17,456 nt of DNA from Clostridiaceae bacterium (GCA_902363625.1 CABJAS010000013.1:1-17456), one strand, 5' to 3'. Numbered from the stretch's first letter, positions 1 to 8,082 are shown. Notes: a model not told the origin generated them from the sequence alone. Made by a program: numbers and translations.

Positions 1-16
1 ATTGAGCTAAGTCGGC
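1..16 (-). tRNA. 5' end of a tRNA, probably tRNA-Thr (cut by window edge)
   Basis: Read leftward, the first 16 bases give GCCGACTTAGCTCAAT, a typical acceptor strand, the T8-A9 dinucleotide and the start of the D arm. This 5' end is common in Firmicutes tRNA-Thr genes. The anticodon lies outside the window, so the identity is a guess. It follows tRNA-Val after a 7-nt A-run on the same strand, so both belong to one tRNA operon. Confidence 0.55.
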
Positions 17-23
17 AAAAAAA

Positions 24-99
24 TGGTGGAGGTTAACGGGCTCGAACCGCTGACCCTCTGCTTGTAAGGCAGATGCTCTCCCAACTGAGCTAAACCTCC
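24..99 (-). tRNA. tRNA-Val (anticodon UAC)
   Basis: The leftward strand folds into a full cloverleaf of 76 nt with an encoded CCA. The acceptor is GGAGGTT paired with AACCTCC, followed by discriminator A. The anticodon loop is CTTACAA, giving anticodon UAC (valine). The T loop is TTCGAGC within a paired T stem. It is the first tRNA of a leftward operon with a consensus promoter 19 bases upstream of the mature 5' end. The next tRNA starts 7 nt downstream. Confidence 0.96.
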
Positions 100-117
100 A
101 ATTTCTAGTGCTCACTT

Positions 118-146
118 ATAATACCATAGCTTTTTTTATACGTCAA
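118..146 (-). promoter_or_regulatory. sigma-A promoter of the tRNA-Val operon
   Basis: On the minus strand the -35 hexamer TTGACG (141-146) and the -10 hexamer TATTAT (118-123) are separated by exactly 17 bases. Each differs from consensus at one position. Transcription would start around 110-112, about 12 bases before the mature tRNA-Val 5' end, a normal distance for a processed tRNA leader. Confidence 0.85.
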
Positions 147-257
147 TGCCTTTTTTACAATTTTCTTGAAAAAACAAACAAGTCGTATCTTTGGAGAATT
201 TGATAGGAATACTCAGATCATTGTATAGTTTGGTCTGATTAAAAAGAAAATATACGT

Positions 258-1154
258 TTATTTTTTTCTTATTTTAATAATATCATTTTCATGAAGATGT
301 CCAATCAATAAGGGAGAATCCGGATCATGCTGAGCATAATGACAATGTACTTTTTCTTCATCATAATTTGCATAGCAGTATTTACAGAAGTGCAGACAAG
401 TATTGTAAGCGGAAATGTCAACTGTCTGCAAACAATTGCACAGTGGGCGTTTGGTATTGCGCGGATACTTTTTTAAAACGTGAGTCAGCTGATACAGACT
501 CTCATTGCTTGTACAGCCTTCTTTCAAAAAGCCGAGATTACTGAAATCATACTTTTCAGCACAAGTCAGAATCTGCATCTGATGCTTTTGTGTGATGGTG
601 ACAAAAGCTTTGGCGATCTGATAAGCTTTTTCATCCGTAATTTCTTCCAGCTTTAAATCCCTACTGTTTTTTAATGTGTTCTTTTTTAGATCAATAAAAC
701 TGATAATAATCTTTTCCGTATAGCCTTCCAGCATTGTACAGAGTTTATCAAACATTTTAATATGATGATCGATAGTATAGACAGCATTTAGTAAGATGGG
801 ATCATAGCGAATGACAACACGTTCTTTTCCGATTTGACTAGATAGTTTTTTTACAGCTTGAATGATCGTTCCTTTGGCTGGAACATTAGGTTCAATATCT
901 TTTAAATACGGGGTAATCGTAATTTGAAACTGATAGGCAAAATCTTTCAAAAGGTGTAAGCGATCCATCATTGGAATCGGATTCCTCGTACAAAATATAA
1001 TAGCGTCAATATGGTCTTTATCAAGCAGGATTGTACTGACCTGTTCTTTGTAAAAGGGATTGCGTACTTGAACATAGCCTTCTTCTATTCGCTTGTAAAA
1101 CCAATCTGCATAAAAGGCACAGATGTCGGTGCGTTCGCTAACACTTAAAATCAT
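258..1154 (-). CDS. DUF1848 family protein with C-terminal CX3CX2C cluster
   Basis: 298-residue protein. The N-terminus (SVSERTDICAFYADWF, then VRNPF at about residues 31-35) matches the DUF1848 family as I know it; biochemical function is unknown to me. Near the C-terminus are C239, C241 and then C253-x3-C257-x2-C260 followed by YAN, the spacing used by radical SAM enzymes to hold a 4Fe-4S cluster. In classic radical SAM proteins this motif is near the N-terminus, so here it would imply a rearranged fold or a different metal site. The start ATG at 1154 has a good ribosome binding site (AGGGGGAA, about 6 nt upstream). It is divergent from the kinase at 1240. I see no convincing terminator in the roughly 100 bases after its stop. 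Confidence 0.85.
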   Translation of the reverse strand: MILSVSERTDICAFYADWFYKRIEEGYVQVRNPFYKEQVSTILLDKDHIDAIIFCTRNPIPMMDRLHLLKDFAYQFQITITPYLKDIEPNVPAKGTIIQAVKKLSSQIGKERVVIRYDPILLNAVYTIDHHIKMFDKLCTMLEGYTEKIIISFIDLKKNTLKNSRDLKLEEITDEKAYQIAKAFVTITQKHQMQILTCAEKYDFSNLGFLKEGCTSNESLYQLTHVLKKYPRNTKRPLCNCLQTVDISAYNTCLHFCKYCYANYDEEKVHCHYAQHDPDSPLLIGHLHENDIIKIRKK

Positions 1155-1239
1155 AGCTTATTCCCCCTGTTATCATGTATAATGTAGTTATACTATATCA
1201 TATAAAAAAAGACCAGTATTTTGTCTTGGAGGAGGGCTT

Positions 1240-2184
1240 ATGGACGATCAAGCTGTAATTTATAATATAGCCAAGGAATATAAACTTGGTCCTTTAACTA
1301 AAGAACCGGAACGCTTATATGGCGGTTTTCTACATAAGAATTATCTGCTTGTGGGCAGTTCATCGAAATGGGTTGTTAAAATGCTTAACCCGGAAATTAT
1401 GAAAAGAAAAGAAGCTTTTGCTAACTATGATGAGGCGGAAAGGCTGGAACAAGTATTAGAAGAAAACGAGCTTCCAATCGTAAGTGCATTGACCATTCAT
1501 CAACATAAACGTCAATGGTTGGCAGGACACTATTTTTATATTTTTCCCTATTTTAATGGCAATGCACTTTCTTTTGGTGCTATTACAAAAAAACATTGCT
1601 GTTTAATAGGGCAGACTTTAGCTAATATTCATTCATTAAAAACAATCCAAGAGCCTGTTTTGAAAGTGCCATTATCCATAGACTGGTCTTTGTATATTCA
1701 AGATCAACAGGTACTATCCAAATTAAAACGATGGCATCAATACTATGAACTGGCAGCGTTGCTACCGCCTTTAAAGACGATTTGCCATAATGACTTAGAT
1801 CCTAAAAATGTTTTATGGAATAAATTTGATTTAAAAATCATTGATCTGGAATGTTTGCAGATGGCTTCTCCATATCTTGAATTGTTAGAAACAGCTTTAT
1901 GCTGGGCGGGTTATGAAGAAAATTTTAAAGTAGAGCTATTTGATCAAGTCATTGAAGCATATTATGAATTTTATCGATTGCCTGAAATAGATTGGAAAAT
2001 CATTTATTATCATAATTTTAAAAACAAATTGGAATGGCTGGCTTACAACCTAACTCGACTACAAAGCAGCAATCTGGAAGAAAGGAAGCTTGGCAGGCAA
2101 GAAACAGAAAAAACATGGAAAAATCTTTGTACTTATGAGACATTAGAGAATATACTGCTAACCCATTTAAAAGCATTGACCTGA
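1240..2184 (+). CDS. APH/choline-kinase-like phosphotransferase
   Basis: 314 residues, the usual size for the aminoglycoside phosphotransferase/choline kinase superfamily. The catalytic loop is clear: H183-N-D185-L-D-P-K-N190, with D185 as predicted catalytic base and N190 as a magnesium ligand. It is followed by I-I-D202-L-E204, matching the metal-binding D of the DFG-like segment. The N-lobe includes WVVKMLNPE (about residues 44-52), whose lysine could contact ATP. The C-terminal part is helical and aromatic. The substrate cannot be read from sequence; sugars, choline-like alcohols or a drug are all possible, and family membership does not imply antibiotic resistance. The ribosome binding site GGAGG is 8 nt before ATG. 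The gene ends 3 bp from the convergent phosphoesterase. Confidence 0.85.
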   Translation: MDDQAVIYNIAKEYKLGPLTKEPERLYGGFLHKNYLLVGSSSKWVVKMLNPEIMKRKEAFANYDEAERLEQVLEENELPIVSALTIHQHKRQWLAGHYFYIFPYFNGNALSFGAITKKHCCLIGQTLANIHSLKTIQEPVLKVPLSIDWSLYIQDQQVLSKLKRWHQYYELAALLPPLKTICHNDLDPKNVLWNKFDLKIIDLECLQMASPYLELLETALCWAGYEENFKVELFDQVIEAYYEFYRLPEIDWKIIYYHNFKNKLEWLAYNLTRLQSSNLEERKLGRQETEKTWKNLCTYETLENILLTHLKALT

Positions 2185-2196
2185 TAATCAATGCTT
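2171..2196. terminator. Hairpin spanning two convergent stop codons
   Basis: AAGCATTGA (2171-2179) is perfectly repeated inverted as TCAATGCTT (2188-2196) around an 8-nt loop. The hairpin contains the stop codon of the kinase and the last codons of the convergent phosphoesterase. On the minus strand it is followed by a short TTTT run; on the plus strand there is no T-run. It probably helps end leftward transcription and may act weakly in both directions. Confidence 0.5.
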
Positions 2197-2994
2197 GAGT
2201 TTCTCAGCTAAACGAGACATATCCCGATAGATGCCTTTTTCTAGTTCTAAACGGTATTCCTCAGGTTCTAAGTTATTTTCCACATCATTTAATTCTTTAT
2301 CTATATTATAAGGCAGGCTTACAAACTGAAAGCTGATTGCGCTGTCTTCTGACTGCATATCTCCTTCTAAAATCAAATAATGGGCATGAATTATTTCGGT
2401 ACTTGGTCCATCGATTGCGGGATCACGTATAAGATCAAGCGAATTGCCCACACTCCCAACATTGATAAGAGTACGGCAGTACAGCTTTTCCATAATTTGA
2501 TAATGCGTGTGTCCAAATAAAACGATATCAGCTGTATTTTGAGATAAGGTGAAGGGACTGGCTTCAAATTGCTTCCTTTTTACAGATAGGGGATCTAAAT
2601 GGGAGATTGCTAAGTCATCCTTTAAAGGAGAAGCATGAAATAGACGTACTAGTTGTCCGCTCATATAAAACTCATAAGAAAAAGGCAGAGATTTTAAGTA
2701 AAGAAGATTTTCTTGTGAGAGTAATGAGCGATTCCATTCTATTCGCTTTTTTGCCAGATCATTTAAAGCGGACTCATCGTGATCATTACTAATGAAACGA
2801 TCGGTGTTTCCACGCAGGACAACCTGACAATGCGATTTTATTAGGTCAATGCATTCGTTGGGGTGAGAGCCTTTTGTGACAAGGTCTCCTAAACAATAAA
2901 TATCACTGATACCGCGTTTTTTAATATCAGCCAATACGGCTTTGGTGGCTTCTAAATTACCATGGATATCAGAGATGACAGCTATTCTTTTCAT
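2188..2994 (-). CDS. Calcineurin-like metallophosphoesterase (YfcE/MJ0936-type)
   Basis: 268 residues from the ATG at 2994. An upstream GTG at 3003 is less likely because AAAGGAAG would touch it, while it sits 8 nt from the ATG. The family motifs are all present: D9-x-H11 (SDIHGN), G36-D37 (GDLV), G62-N63-x-D65 (RGNTD), H120 (FHASP) and G161-H162-T-H164. These residues would hold a two-metal centre that hydrolyses a phosphomonoester or phosphodiester. The natural substrate is unknown. It is cytoplasmic, with no signal peptide. It is divergently transcribed from the HAD hydrolase, with 71 bp between starts, and converges on the kinase. Confidence 0.9.
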   Translation of the reverse strand: MKRIAVISDIHGNLEATKAVLADIKKRGISDIYCLGDLVTKGSHPNECIDLIKSHCQVVLRGNTDRFISNDHDESALNDLAKKRIEWNRSLLSQENLLYLKSLPFSYEFYMSGQLVRLFHASPLKDDLAISHLDPLSVKRKQFEASPFTLSQNTADIVLFGHTHYQIMEKLYCRTLINVGSVGNSLDLIRDPAIDGPSTEIIHAHYLILEGDMQSEDSAISFQFVSLPYNIDKELNDVENNLEPEEYRLELEKGIYRDMSRLAEKLKH

Positions 2995-3065
2995 CTGTAT
3001 CACTTCCTTTAATCATTATTTTATCATAATAAAATATATTTACCATCAAGAAACAAGGAGAAACT

Positions 3066-3809
3066 ATGAGAGCATTAGACAGCTTAAATTTAAACGAAAA
3101 GAAAATCATTATTTTTGATATGGACGGAACATTGATTGATTCTATCGGTGTATGGAATATCACCGATCAAAAGCTGATTGAAATTTTAGGAAAGCAAAAA
3201 ATAGAATTGGATATCATTCAGCAAGAACGTGACCGCTTTTTAGAGCAGCATCAAAAAGAAGATATCTATCTTGCTTATTGCGGCTATTTAAAGCAGAAAT
3301 ATCATTTTAGCATGAATGAGAAAGAAATATTGGCATTAAGATGGAGCATTTCTGAAAGCTATTTGAAAGAACAAGTGGACTATAAAAAACAGGCAGAAAT
3401 TGTGCTGAAGGAATTAAAAAAGCGTGAAAAAATATTAGCATTAGCAACTGTGACAACACAACGGCAGTTAGATATTTATGAGCATATAAACCCTCATATT
3501 CGGGGAAAAGCCCGATTATCCAAGACCTTTGACGTTATTCTTTCAAAAGAAAATCTAACTCATAAAAAGCCTCATCCGGAGATTTACCAGAAAATTCAGG
3601 AGTACTTTCAAGTAACAAAAAAGGAGTGCATGGTGTTTGAAGATTCTTACTTAGGTGTCTTAGCGGCAAAGAACGCCGGGATTGAAGTTATCAATGTGTA
3701 TGACCGCTATGCGGACTTGGATCGAGGAAAAATCGAAGCCATTGCAGATTATAAAATAACTCATTATGATGAATTTTTAAACTATTTAGAGAACTTGTAT
3801 AAAAGATAA
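3066..3809 (+). CDS. HAD-superfamily hydrolase (phosphatase/phosphoglucomutase-like)
   Basis: 247 residues with the full set of HAD motifs. Motif I is F-D18-M-D20-G-T-L (nucleophile and acid/base aspartates). A helical cap follows at about residues 28-110. Motif II is A-T128-V-T-T. Motif III lysine is K168 in KKPHPEIY. Motif IV is F-E192-D193-S. This matches the subclass with an alpha-helical C1 cap used by beta-phosphoglucomutase-like proteins and small sugar phosphatases. Substrate cannot be assigned. The AAGGAG ribosome binding site precedes the ATG. It is followed after 42 bp by a small membrane protein and they probably share a transcript ending at the terminator near 4217. Confidence 0.88.
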   Translation: MRALDSLNLNEKKIIIFDMDGTLIDSIGVWNITDQKLIEILGKQKIELDIIQQERDRFLEQHQKEDIYLAYCGYLKQKYHFSMNEKEILALRWSISESYLKEQVDYKKQAEIVLKELKKREKILALATVTTQRQLDIYEHINPHIRGKARLSKTFDVILSKENLTHKKPHPEIYQKIQEYFQVTKKECMVFEDSYLGVLAAKNAGIEVINVYDRYADLDRGKIEAIADYKITHYDEFLNYLENLYKR

Positions 3810-3851
3810 GACCGTGCTATAGTGAAGTTAGAAAGAGACAGGGGGGATAAG

Positions 3852-4187
3852 ATGAAAAAAAGCATGACTTATCTATTTACTAATATTATCGTCATTTATC
3901 TTTTGCCGTTGCTGCTAAGCAACCGTTTTGGTCAGCCAAGATCTTTGCTTTGGTTAGTTTTACCCACATTGATTGCGTTAATCAGTTTCTATTTTTCCAA
4001 GTATCACCAGTTAAAATATGGATATTCTTTTTTAATAGCATTCATTACTTTGCCGATGCTGATGTTGCTGTTTCCAAGAACTAACGATTTGAGTGTCCAT
4101 CTTCCGCTGTGCTTTATTTATATGGCAAGCGCTTTGGCTGGACATGTTTTAAGCTTAGCTTATCCTAAAATTCTAAAAGATGAATGA
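3852..4187 (+). CDS. Small four-helix membrane protein, unknown function
   Basis: I place the start at the ATG at 3852, preceded by GGGGGGAT; the frame is open from 3822 but without a good start signal. The 111-residue product has four predicted membrane helices (about residues 7-23, 32-48, 55-75 and 83-103) joined by short loops, with a lysine-rich start, and no motif I recognise. It follows the HAD hydrolase closely and ends just before a strong terminator, so the two are likely cotranscribed. Nothing in it points to a substrate or partner. Confidence 0.7.
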   Translation: MKKSMTYLFTNIIVIYLLPLLLSNRFGQPRSLLWLVLPTLIALISFYFSKYHQLKYGYSFLIAFITLPMLMLLFPRTNDLSVHLPLCFIYMASALAGHVLSLAYPKILKDE

Positions 4188-4196
4188 CATAGAAAC

Positions 4197-4222
4197 GGGC
4201 TTGATGAAAATCGAGCCTTTTT
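4197..4222 (+). terminator. Intrinsic terminator after the HAD/membrane-protein unit
   Basis: GGCTTGAT (4198-4205) pairs with ATCGAGCC (4210-4217), with one G-T pair, around a GAAA tetraloop, followed at once by TTTTT. It begins 10 bases after the stop of the small membrane protein. Confidence 0.9.
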
Positions 4223-4227
4223 ATTTT

Positions 4228-4486
4228 CATAATATAAAAATGGTGTCGGAATCTGTATTTCTTAGTTGTATTTTAAGGTAAACTGTGCGATTATTTAGTT
4301 ATAGAAAAGTTAGGCTTCTCTGATCTAACAATCCATACACAAATTTATATCATTATAATCATTAGTCAGCTCTATTATAAAAGAGTATCATAATAATTTT
4401 AATTAATAATAAAAACTGCAAAAGATTTATTTAAATATACAGAAGTTTATTGATTCGCTTTTTTAAGCATACGGGGGGATTTAACT
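4228..4486. other. AT-rich leader region of the diguanylate cyclase
   Basis: No gene is visible here. I looked for a cyclic-di-GMP riboswitch because a GGDEF gene follows, and did not find its conserved core. A short dyad, GTTAG ... CTAAC near 4309-4327, is weak. A TATAAT lies near 4354 but without a matching -35. The ribosome binding site GGGGGGAT precedes the ATG at 4487. Confidence 0.4.
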
Positions 4487-6082
4487 ATGTATCATTGTAA
4501 ATTAAAGATTAATATATTCAGTACCTCATCTTTTTTGGAAGAGGTGTTAAAGAAGGTGCCTGCAAAAGAGCGCTTTGAACATGAATTTGAAACATTATCG
4601 AGTATAACTTTGGAAAAAATAAAAGAGAGCAATATAGCGATTATTGACGTGCCTTCATGCTATTTGCCATCTCAATTACGTGAGGCATGTGAAAAAGAAA
4701 ATCGGTTAGTCTATTGTCTTAATAAGGATGAGACAGACCTTGATTTAGAGGCAATTAGTCAATATTTTGATGATCTATGGGAAAGTCCGGAGAATGCAGC
4801 ATTAACTGCTTTCCGTTTTGAACGTCTGCTTACATTTATAAAGAGTCAAAAGGATCTATGGCTGACGGAAAACTATTTAGAATCTGGAATCAACAGTATT
4901 CCGGACTTGGTTTGGTATAAAGATGTACGTGGTGCTCATTTAAAAGTTAATGATGCGTTTTGTCAAGCTGTGGGAAAGACTAAAAAAGAAGTTGAAGGAA
5001 GAGGACGCTATTATATTTGGGATTTAAAGAAAGAAGAATATGAAAAAGGAGAATATGTATGTTTAGAAACAGAAGAGATTGTGCTAAAGGAACGCAAAAC
5101 CTGTCTGTTTGATGAAAAGGTGAAAAGCAAGCATGGACTGCGTCAGTTTAAAACATACAAATCACCGATTTTTGGCGATGATGGAGAACCTATCGGCACC
5201 GTTGGGGTTGCTCATGATGTGACCGATTTAGAAAATATGGGAACAGAGATGGAAATCATTCTTCGCAGTATGCCGTTTTCAATTTTAGTGGTTGGCAGTG
5301 ATGGATTAATTATTAATGCCAATGAACGGTTCGAAGATTATTTTAAAATAAAGCGTGAAGAGATTGTGAATCATAGTTATCAGGAATGGCGGGACAAAAC
5401 GTTAGCCAATTCAACTTTATCAGAGAATGGTAAAGCCACAGAGGTTGTTATTTGCAAAGATGGAAAAGAGTGCCTGCTTGAAATTCGTGAAGAACCGATC
5501 TATGACATCTTTTATAATTTGGCAGGAAGACTTTACATTTATCGTGATGTTACTACTGAACGGGCATTAGAGGAACAGATTTTATATAATTCAAATACAG
5601 ATTTTCTTACGGGACTTTATAACCGCCGTTATTTTTATGAATATGTCAATCAGCATCGCAATAACAAGCCGGTAAGTTTGATATATGTCGACCTTGATCA
5701 TTTTAAAGGAATTAATGACAGCTTTGGGCATCAGACCGGAGACGAGGTATTGATTGCAACGGCAGAACTGTTGAAAATTTGTTTTCCGGAAGCTTTCTTA
5801 ACTCGTTTAGGTGGAGATGAATTTCTGATTATGATTCTTGGAAAATGTGATATAAGCCAGCTGTCAATGCGAGTAGAATGGCTTTTAAAAGAGATTGACA
5901 ACAAATATTTGAAAACTGAAAAAACAAGCCTGCCTACAGCCAGTATAGGTATTGCTCAAACAGAGGATCCTGATCTATCCATTGATCAACTGATGCGGCA
6001 AAGTGATCTGGCGTTGTATCAGGCAAAGCAAGGTGGACGTAATCGATATCAGATTTACACTCCTGACTTAATGAAAAAATAA
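4487..6082 (+). CDS. PAS-PAS-GGDEF diguanylate cyclase
   Basis: 531 residues with no membrane helix, so a cytoplasmic sensor. Residues 1 to about 125 form an alpha/beta domain resembling a degenerate receiver (IAIIDVPSCYLP near residues 50-61). Two PAS-like domains follow (about 130-250 and 256-365; the first has NSIPDLVWYKD). The GGDEF domain (about 370-527) has metal-binding D402 in VDLDHFK, the nucleotide-binding NDSFGH segment and an intact G442-G-D-E-F446, so it should make cyclic di-GMP from two GTP. The product-inhibition site RxxD, expected at 433-436, reads F-P-E-A and is absent, so feedback control may be lost. There is no EAL domain. It appears monocistronic, with its own terminator. 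Confidence 0.92.
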   Translation: MYHCKLKINIFSTSSFLEEVLKKVPAKERFEHEFETLSSITLEKIKESNIAIIDVPSCYLPSQLREACEKENRLVYCLNKDETDLDLEAISQYFDDLWESPENAALTAFRFERLLTFIKSQKDLWLTENYLESGINSIPDLVWYKDVRGAHLKVNDAFCQAVGKTKKEVEGRGRYYIWDLKKEEYEKGEYVCLETEEIVLKERKTCLFDEKVKSKHGLRQFKTYKSPIFGDDGEPIGTVGVAHDVTDLENMGTEMEIILRSMPFSILVVGSDGLIINANERFEDYFKIKREEIVNHSYQEWRDKTLANSTLSENGKATEVVICKDGKECLLEIREEPIYDIFYNLAGRLYIYRDVTTERALEEQILYNSNTDFLTGLYNRRYFYEYVNQHRNNKPVSLIYVDLDHFKGINDSFGHQTGDEVLIATAELLKICFPEAFLTRLGGDEFLIMILGKCDISQLSMRVEWLLKEIDNKYLKTEKTSLPTASIGIAQTEDPDLSIDQLMRQSDLALYQAKQGGRNRYQIYTPDLMKK

Positions 6083-6089
6083 ACAAACA

Positions 6090-6119
6090 AAACACTTCAT
6101 TTTTATGTGAAGTGTTTTT
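6090..6119 (+). terminator. Intrinsic terminator of the diguanylate cyclase gene
   Basis: AACACTTCA (6091-6099) pairs perfectly with TGAAGTGTT (6108-6116) around an 8-nt loop, followed by a T-run to 6119. It begins within 10 bases of the stop codon. Confidence 0.92.
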
Positions 6120-6269
6120 AAGTGTATGAAAGTTTATATTATTAATCAGATAAAATTGTTTGATAAATAAAAGAAAATCAAATTGTACACTTTATGACCG
6201 TCACTATTTTTACTGACTTTTATTCCTTTTCAAGTGGAAATGAAGCACATTCAAACGAATAAATTGCAT

Positions 6270-6299
6270 TTGACTTTATTTCTAAATTATGGTTATATA
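6270..6299 (+). promoter_or_regulatory. Possible promoter for the small gene at 6390
   Basis: TTGACT (6270-6275) is followed after 18 bases by TATATA (6294-6299). The -10 part lies in a perfect tandem repeat, GGTTATATAA twice (6291-6310). The -35 is good and the -10 imperfect. The transcript would have a leader of about 80 bases. A 9-bp inverted pair, GTACACTTT (6185-6193) and AAAGTGTAC (6331-6339), lies on either side and could be an operator. No gene is visible in 6120-6389. Confidence 0.45.
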
Positions 6300-6389
6300 A
6301 GGTTATATAAACACATGTTTGAGCATTCAAAAAGTGTACTATGTGACCTTTATTAATAAAAGCAAATAAATTCGACAAGGAGTGAACTT

Positions 6390-6629
6390 ATGAGGACTTC
6401 AAAACATTTAATAGAACAATTAGCAGCTGATTTAGGCTACGAATATATCTCCGATTTACATCGTCCGCAATTATTACCCGAAATTCAGATGCTGATCGGC
6501 AGCTATGACAGCCAGTCCTATTCACTTAAAGAATGGAAGGATGCGGTTCAGTATATTACAGGAAGCAGCTGCAAGCTATGTGAATGTGAAGAAATAAAGC
6601 AATACTTGCTTTCGCTAAAAAATTGGTAA
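6390..6629 (+). CDS. Small hypothetical protein (79 residues)
   Basis: A good ribosome binding site (AAGGAG, 8 nt before ATG) and a possible upstream promoter support this as a real gene. The product is soluble, mostly helical and mildly acidic, with a small cysteine cluster near the C-terminus (SSCKLCECEE, about residues 59-68) that could bind a metal or be incidental. I do not recognise a family. It stands alone: 174 bp separate it from the next start, and no clear terminator follows. Confidence 0.65.
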   Translation: MRTSKHLIEQLAADLGYEYISDLHRPQLLPEIQMLIGSYDSQSYSLKEWKDAVQYITGSSCKLCECEEIKQYLLSLKNW

Positions 6630-6803
6630 AAGATTAAAATAATACGCTAAAACTTTTGGATAAATCTATAAGAATACCCAGGCTGCAAGTGGACACTAAG
6701 CGAGGAATATGGTACGATATTAGAAATAATAAAATAGCTTAGCTTACTATTAATCAAGTGAAAATTGGCTGTTTTATCAAAACGGATGAATGGGGAGGAT
6801 AGA

Positions 6804-7472
6804 ATGAGACGTTATCGTTTGCGTGCAGATATTTGGCTATGTTTATGTGTCGCCTTTTTAATTGCCTGGGGAACTGGGAAAATTGCCGATGTTGTGACAG
6901 AAAATACATATGATCGTTATGTGGAGAGGCATACGGTTGATGCGGGAAATATTGGCGGGACAGCGGATGACAGTGTTTATCAGGCACAAAGCGTAGAAGA
7001 CTTGTTGCTGCATCCTACTTTTACTGTAGTGTCTCCGGGAATCGAATATCGTAACAGAGGGGCAGGGTATTATAACTCTTACTATTTGTATAGTTTAACC
7101 CTTCCTTCAGGTGAAAAAGTAGCAGCGGCAATTAATATGGATTCGGTTCGAACGACCGAGGATAGTATTTATTCAGGACTATCTATTTTGCCTGTGGGCA
7201 GAGTGGTGTATGAGGATTTGTCTAAAAATCAGACTTTTTTGAATCAAATCGAGTTTAGTGAGCCATTGACACGAACGGATTTTTACATCGATATGCGAGG
7301 AAATGGCGGTACGATGAGCATGGAAGCTTATCAGGAGCCTTATCGCGATGTGGTACAAGTGATAACTGTTTTGATTTGTTTTCCATTACTTCATGCATTA
7401 GGGGCTAAGCTAGGAATTTTCCCGTATTTCTTTAGATTTAAAAAGAAGCAGAACGTATCGGAATGGGATTAA
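6804..7472 (+). CDS. Membrane-anchored protein with large external domain, unknown
   Basis: The start is placed at the ATG at 6804 because GGGGAGG sits 5 nt upstream; earlier in-frame starts (6765, 6786) lack this. The 222-residue product has an arginine-rich N-terminus, a membrane helix at about residues 9-26, a predicted outside domain of about 155 residues, a second helix near 183-206 and a lysine-rich tail. The topology puts both ends inside and the central domain outside. No family is recognised. It is the first gene of a three-gene run (gaps of 19 and 3 bp), so its function is probably shared with the next two. Confidence 0.72.
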   Translation: MRRYRLRADIWLCLCVAFLIAWGTGKIADVVTENTYDRYVERHTVDAGNIGGTADDSVYQAQSVEDLLLHPTFTVVSPGIEYRNRGAGYYNSYYLYSLTLPSGEKVAAAINMDSVRTTEDSIYSGLSILPVGRVVYEDLSKNQTFLNQIEFSEPLTRTDFYIDMRGNGGTMSMEAYQEPYRDVVQVITVLICFPLLHALGAKLGIFPYFFRFKKKQNVSEWD

Positions 7473-7491
7473 GTAAATAATAGGGGATAAA

Positions 7492-8079
7492 ATGATGGAA
7501 GAAAATAAAAAAATGAAAAAAATAAATATCGGTTATTTATTGGGGTATATATGTATCCCGATTCTGCTAGTCGTAGCTTGTACAGCCGTGGCTATCGCGT
7601 TGGATGTTTCCGGAGGTGTAGCTGTGATCTTGGTATTTGTACCGATTGTCTTAGCGGTAGCGTGGTGGTCTTTTGGCGGAAACTATATTTATGATAAGAA
7701 GAAGGAAGCGTTTGAACAATCATTAGATGCACAAGGGTTTGTGCGTAATCAGACATTCAATGGAGGAAATTGCCTAGTAGCCGTAGATATAGAACATGGT
7801 AAGATCGCTCTTTTATTTCGTTGGAATATGTCACAGCCTTATATTTTCTCAGCTAAGCGGATTCAAAAAATTTGGGTTGATGATGGCAGAGGCGGTGCAG
7901 GCTTTATGGAAGGCAGCAGTCGTGTAAGCTTTTTATTTACTGTTGATGATATAAAAATAAGAGTAAATACTTTTACCTCAAATAAACGCTGGCGTATGGA
8001 CAGCGATTATATTTTGACAGGTATATCTAAAGCGGATATGATGGTTGAAATTTTAAACAAAGCCAAAGCAAAGGGATAA
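7492..8079 (+). CDS. Two-helix membrane protein with C-terminal cytoplasmic domain, unknown
   Basis: 195 residues. Two adjacent ATGs (7492, 7495) follow AGGGGAT; the spacing does not decide between them. After a lysine-rich start come two membrane helices (about 15-37 and 41-61) that form a hairpin, then a roughly 130-residue cytoplasmic domain rich in beta-strand patterns (FVRNQTF, IALLFRW, VSFLFTVDDIKIRV). This layout resembles small bacterial proteins with a pleckstrin-homology-like domain, but I cannot confirm that. It lies between the other two genes of the run and is probably cotranscribed. Confidence 0.72.
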   Translation: MMEENKKMKKINIGYLLGYICIPILLVVACTAVAIALDVSGGVAVILVFVPIVLAVAWWSFGGNYIYDKKKEAFEQSLDAQGFVRNQTFNGGNCLVAVDIEHGKIALLFRWNMSQPYIFSAKRIQKIWVDDGRGGAGFMEGSSRVSFLFTVDDIKIRVNTFTSNKRWRMDSDYILTGISKADMMVEILNKAKAKG

Positions 8080-8082
8080 TTT

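Noticed and set aside
1240..2184. Calling the APH-like gene an aminoglycoside resistance gene
   Set aside because: Only the general kinase fold motifs are visible; the neighbourhood and sequence give no drug specificity.
2969..3163. Open frame on the minus strand overlapping the phosphoesterase and HAD starts
   Set aside because: It overlaps two genes with complete family motifs and has composition typical of an antisense shadow.
4228..4486. Cyclic-di-GMP riboswitch before the GGDEF gene
   Set aside because: The conserved core of the known classes was looked for and is not present.
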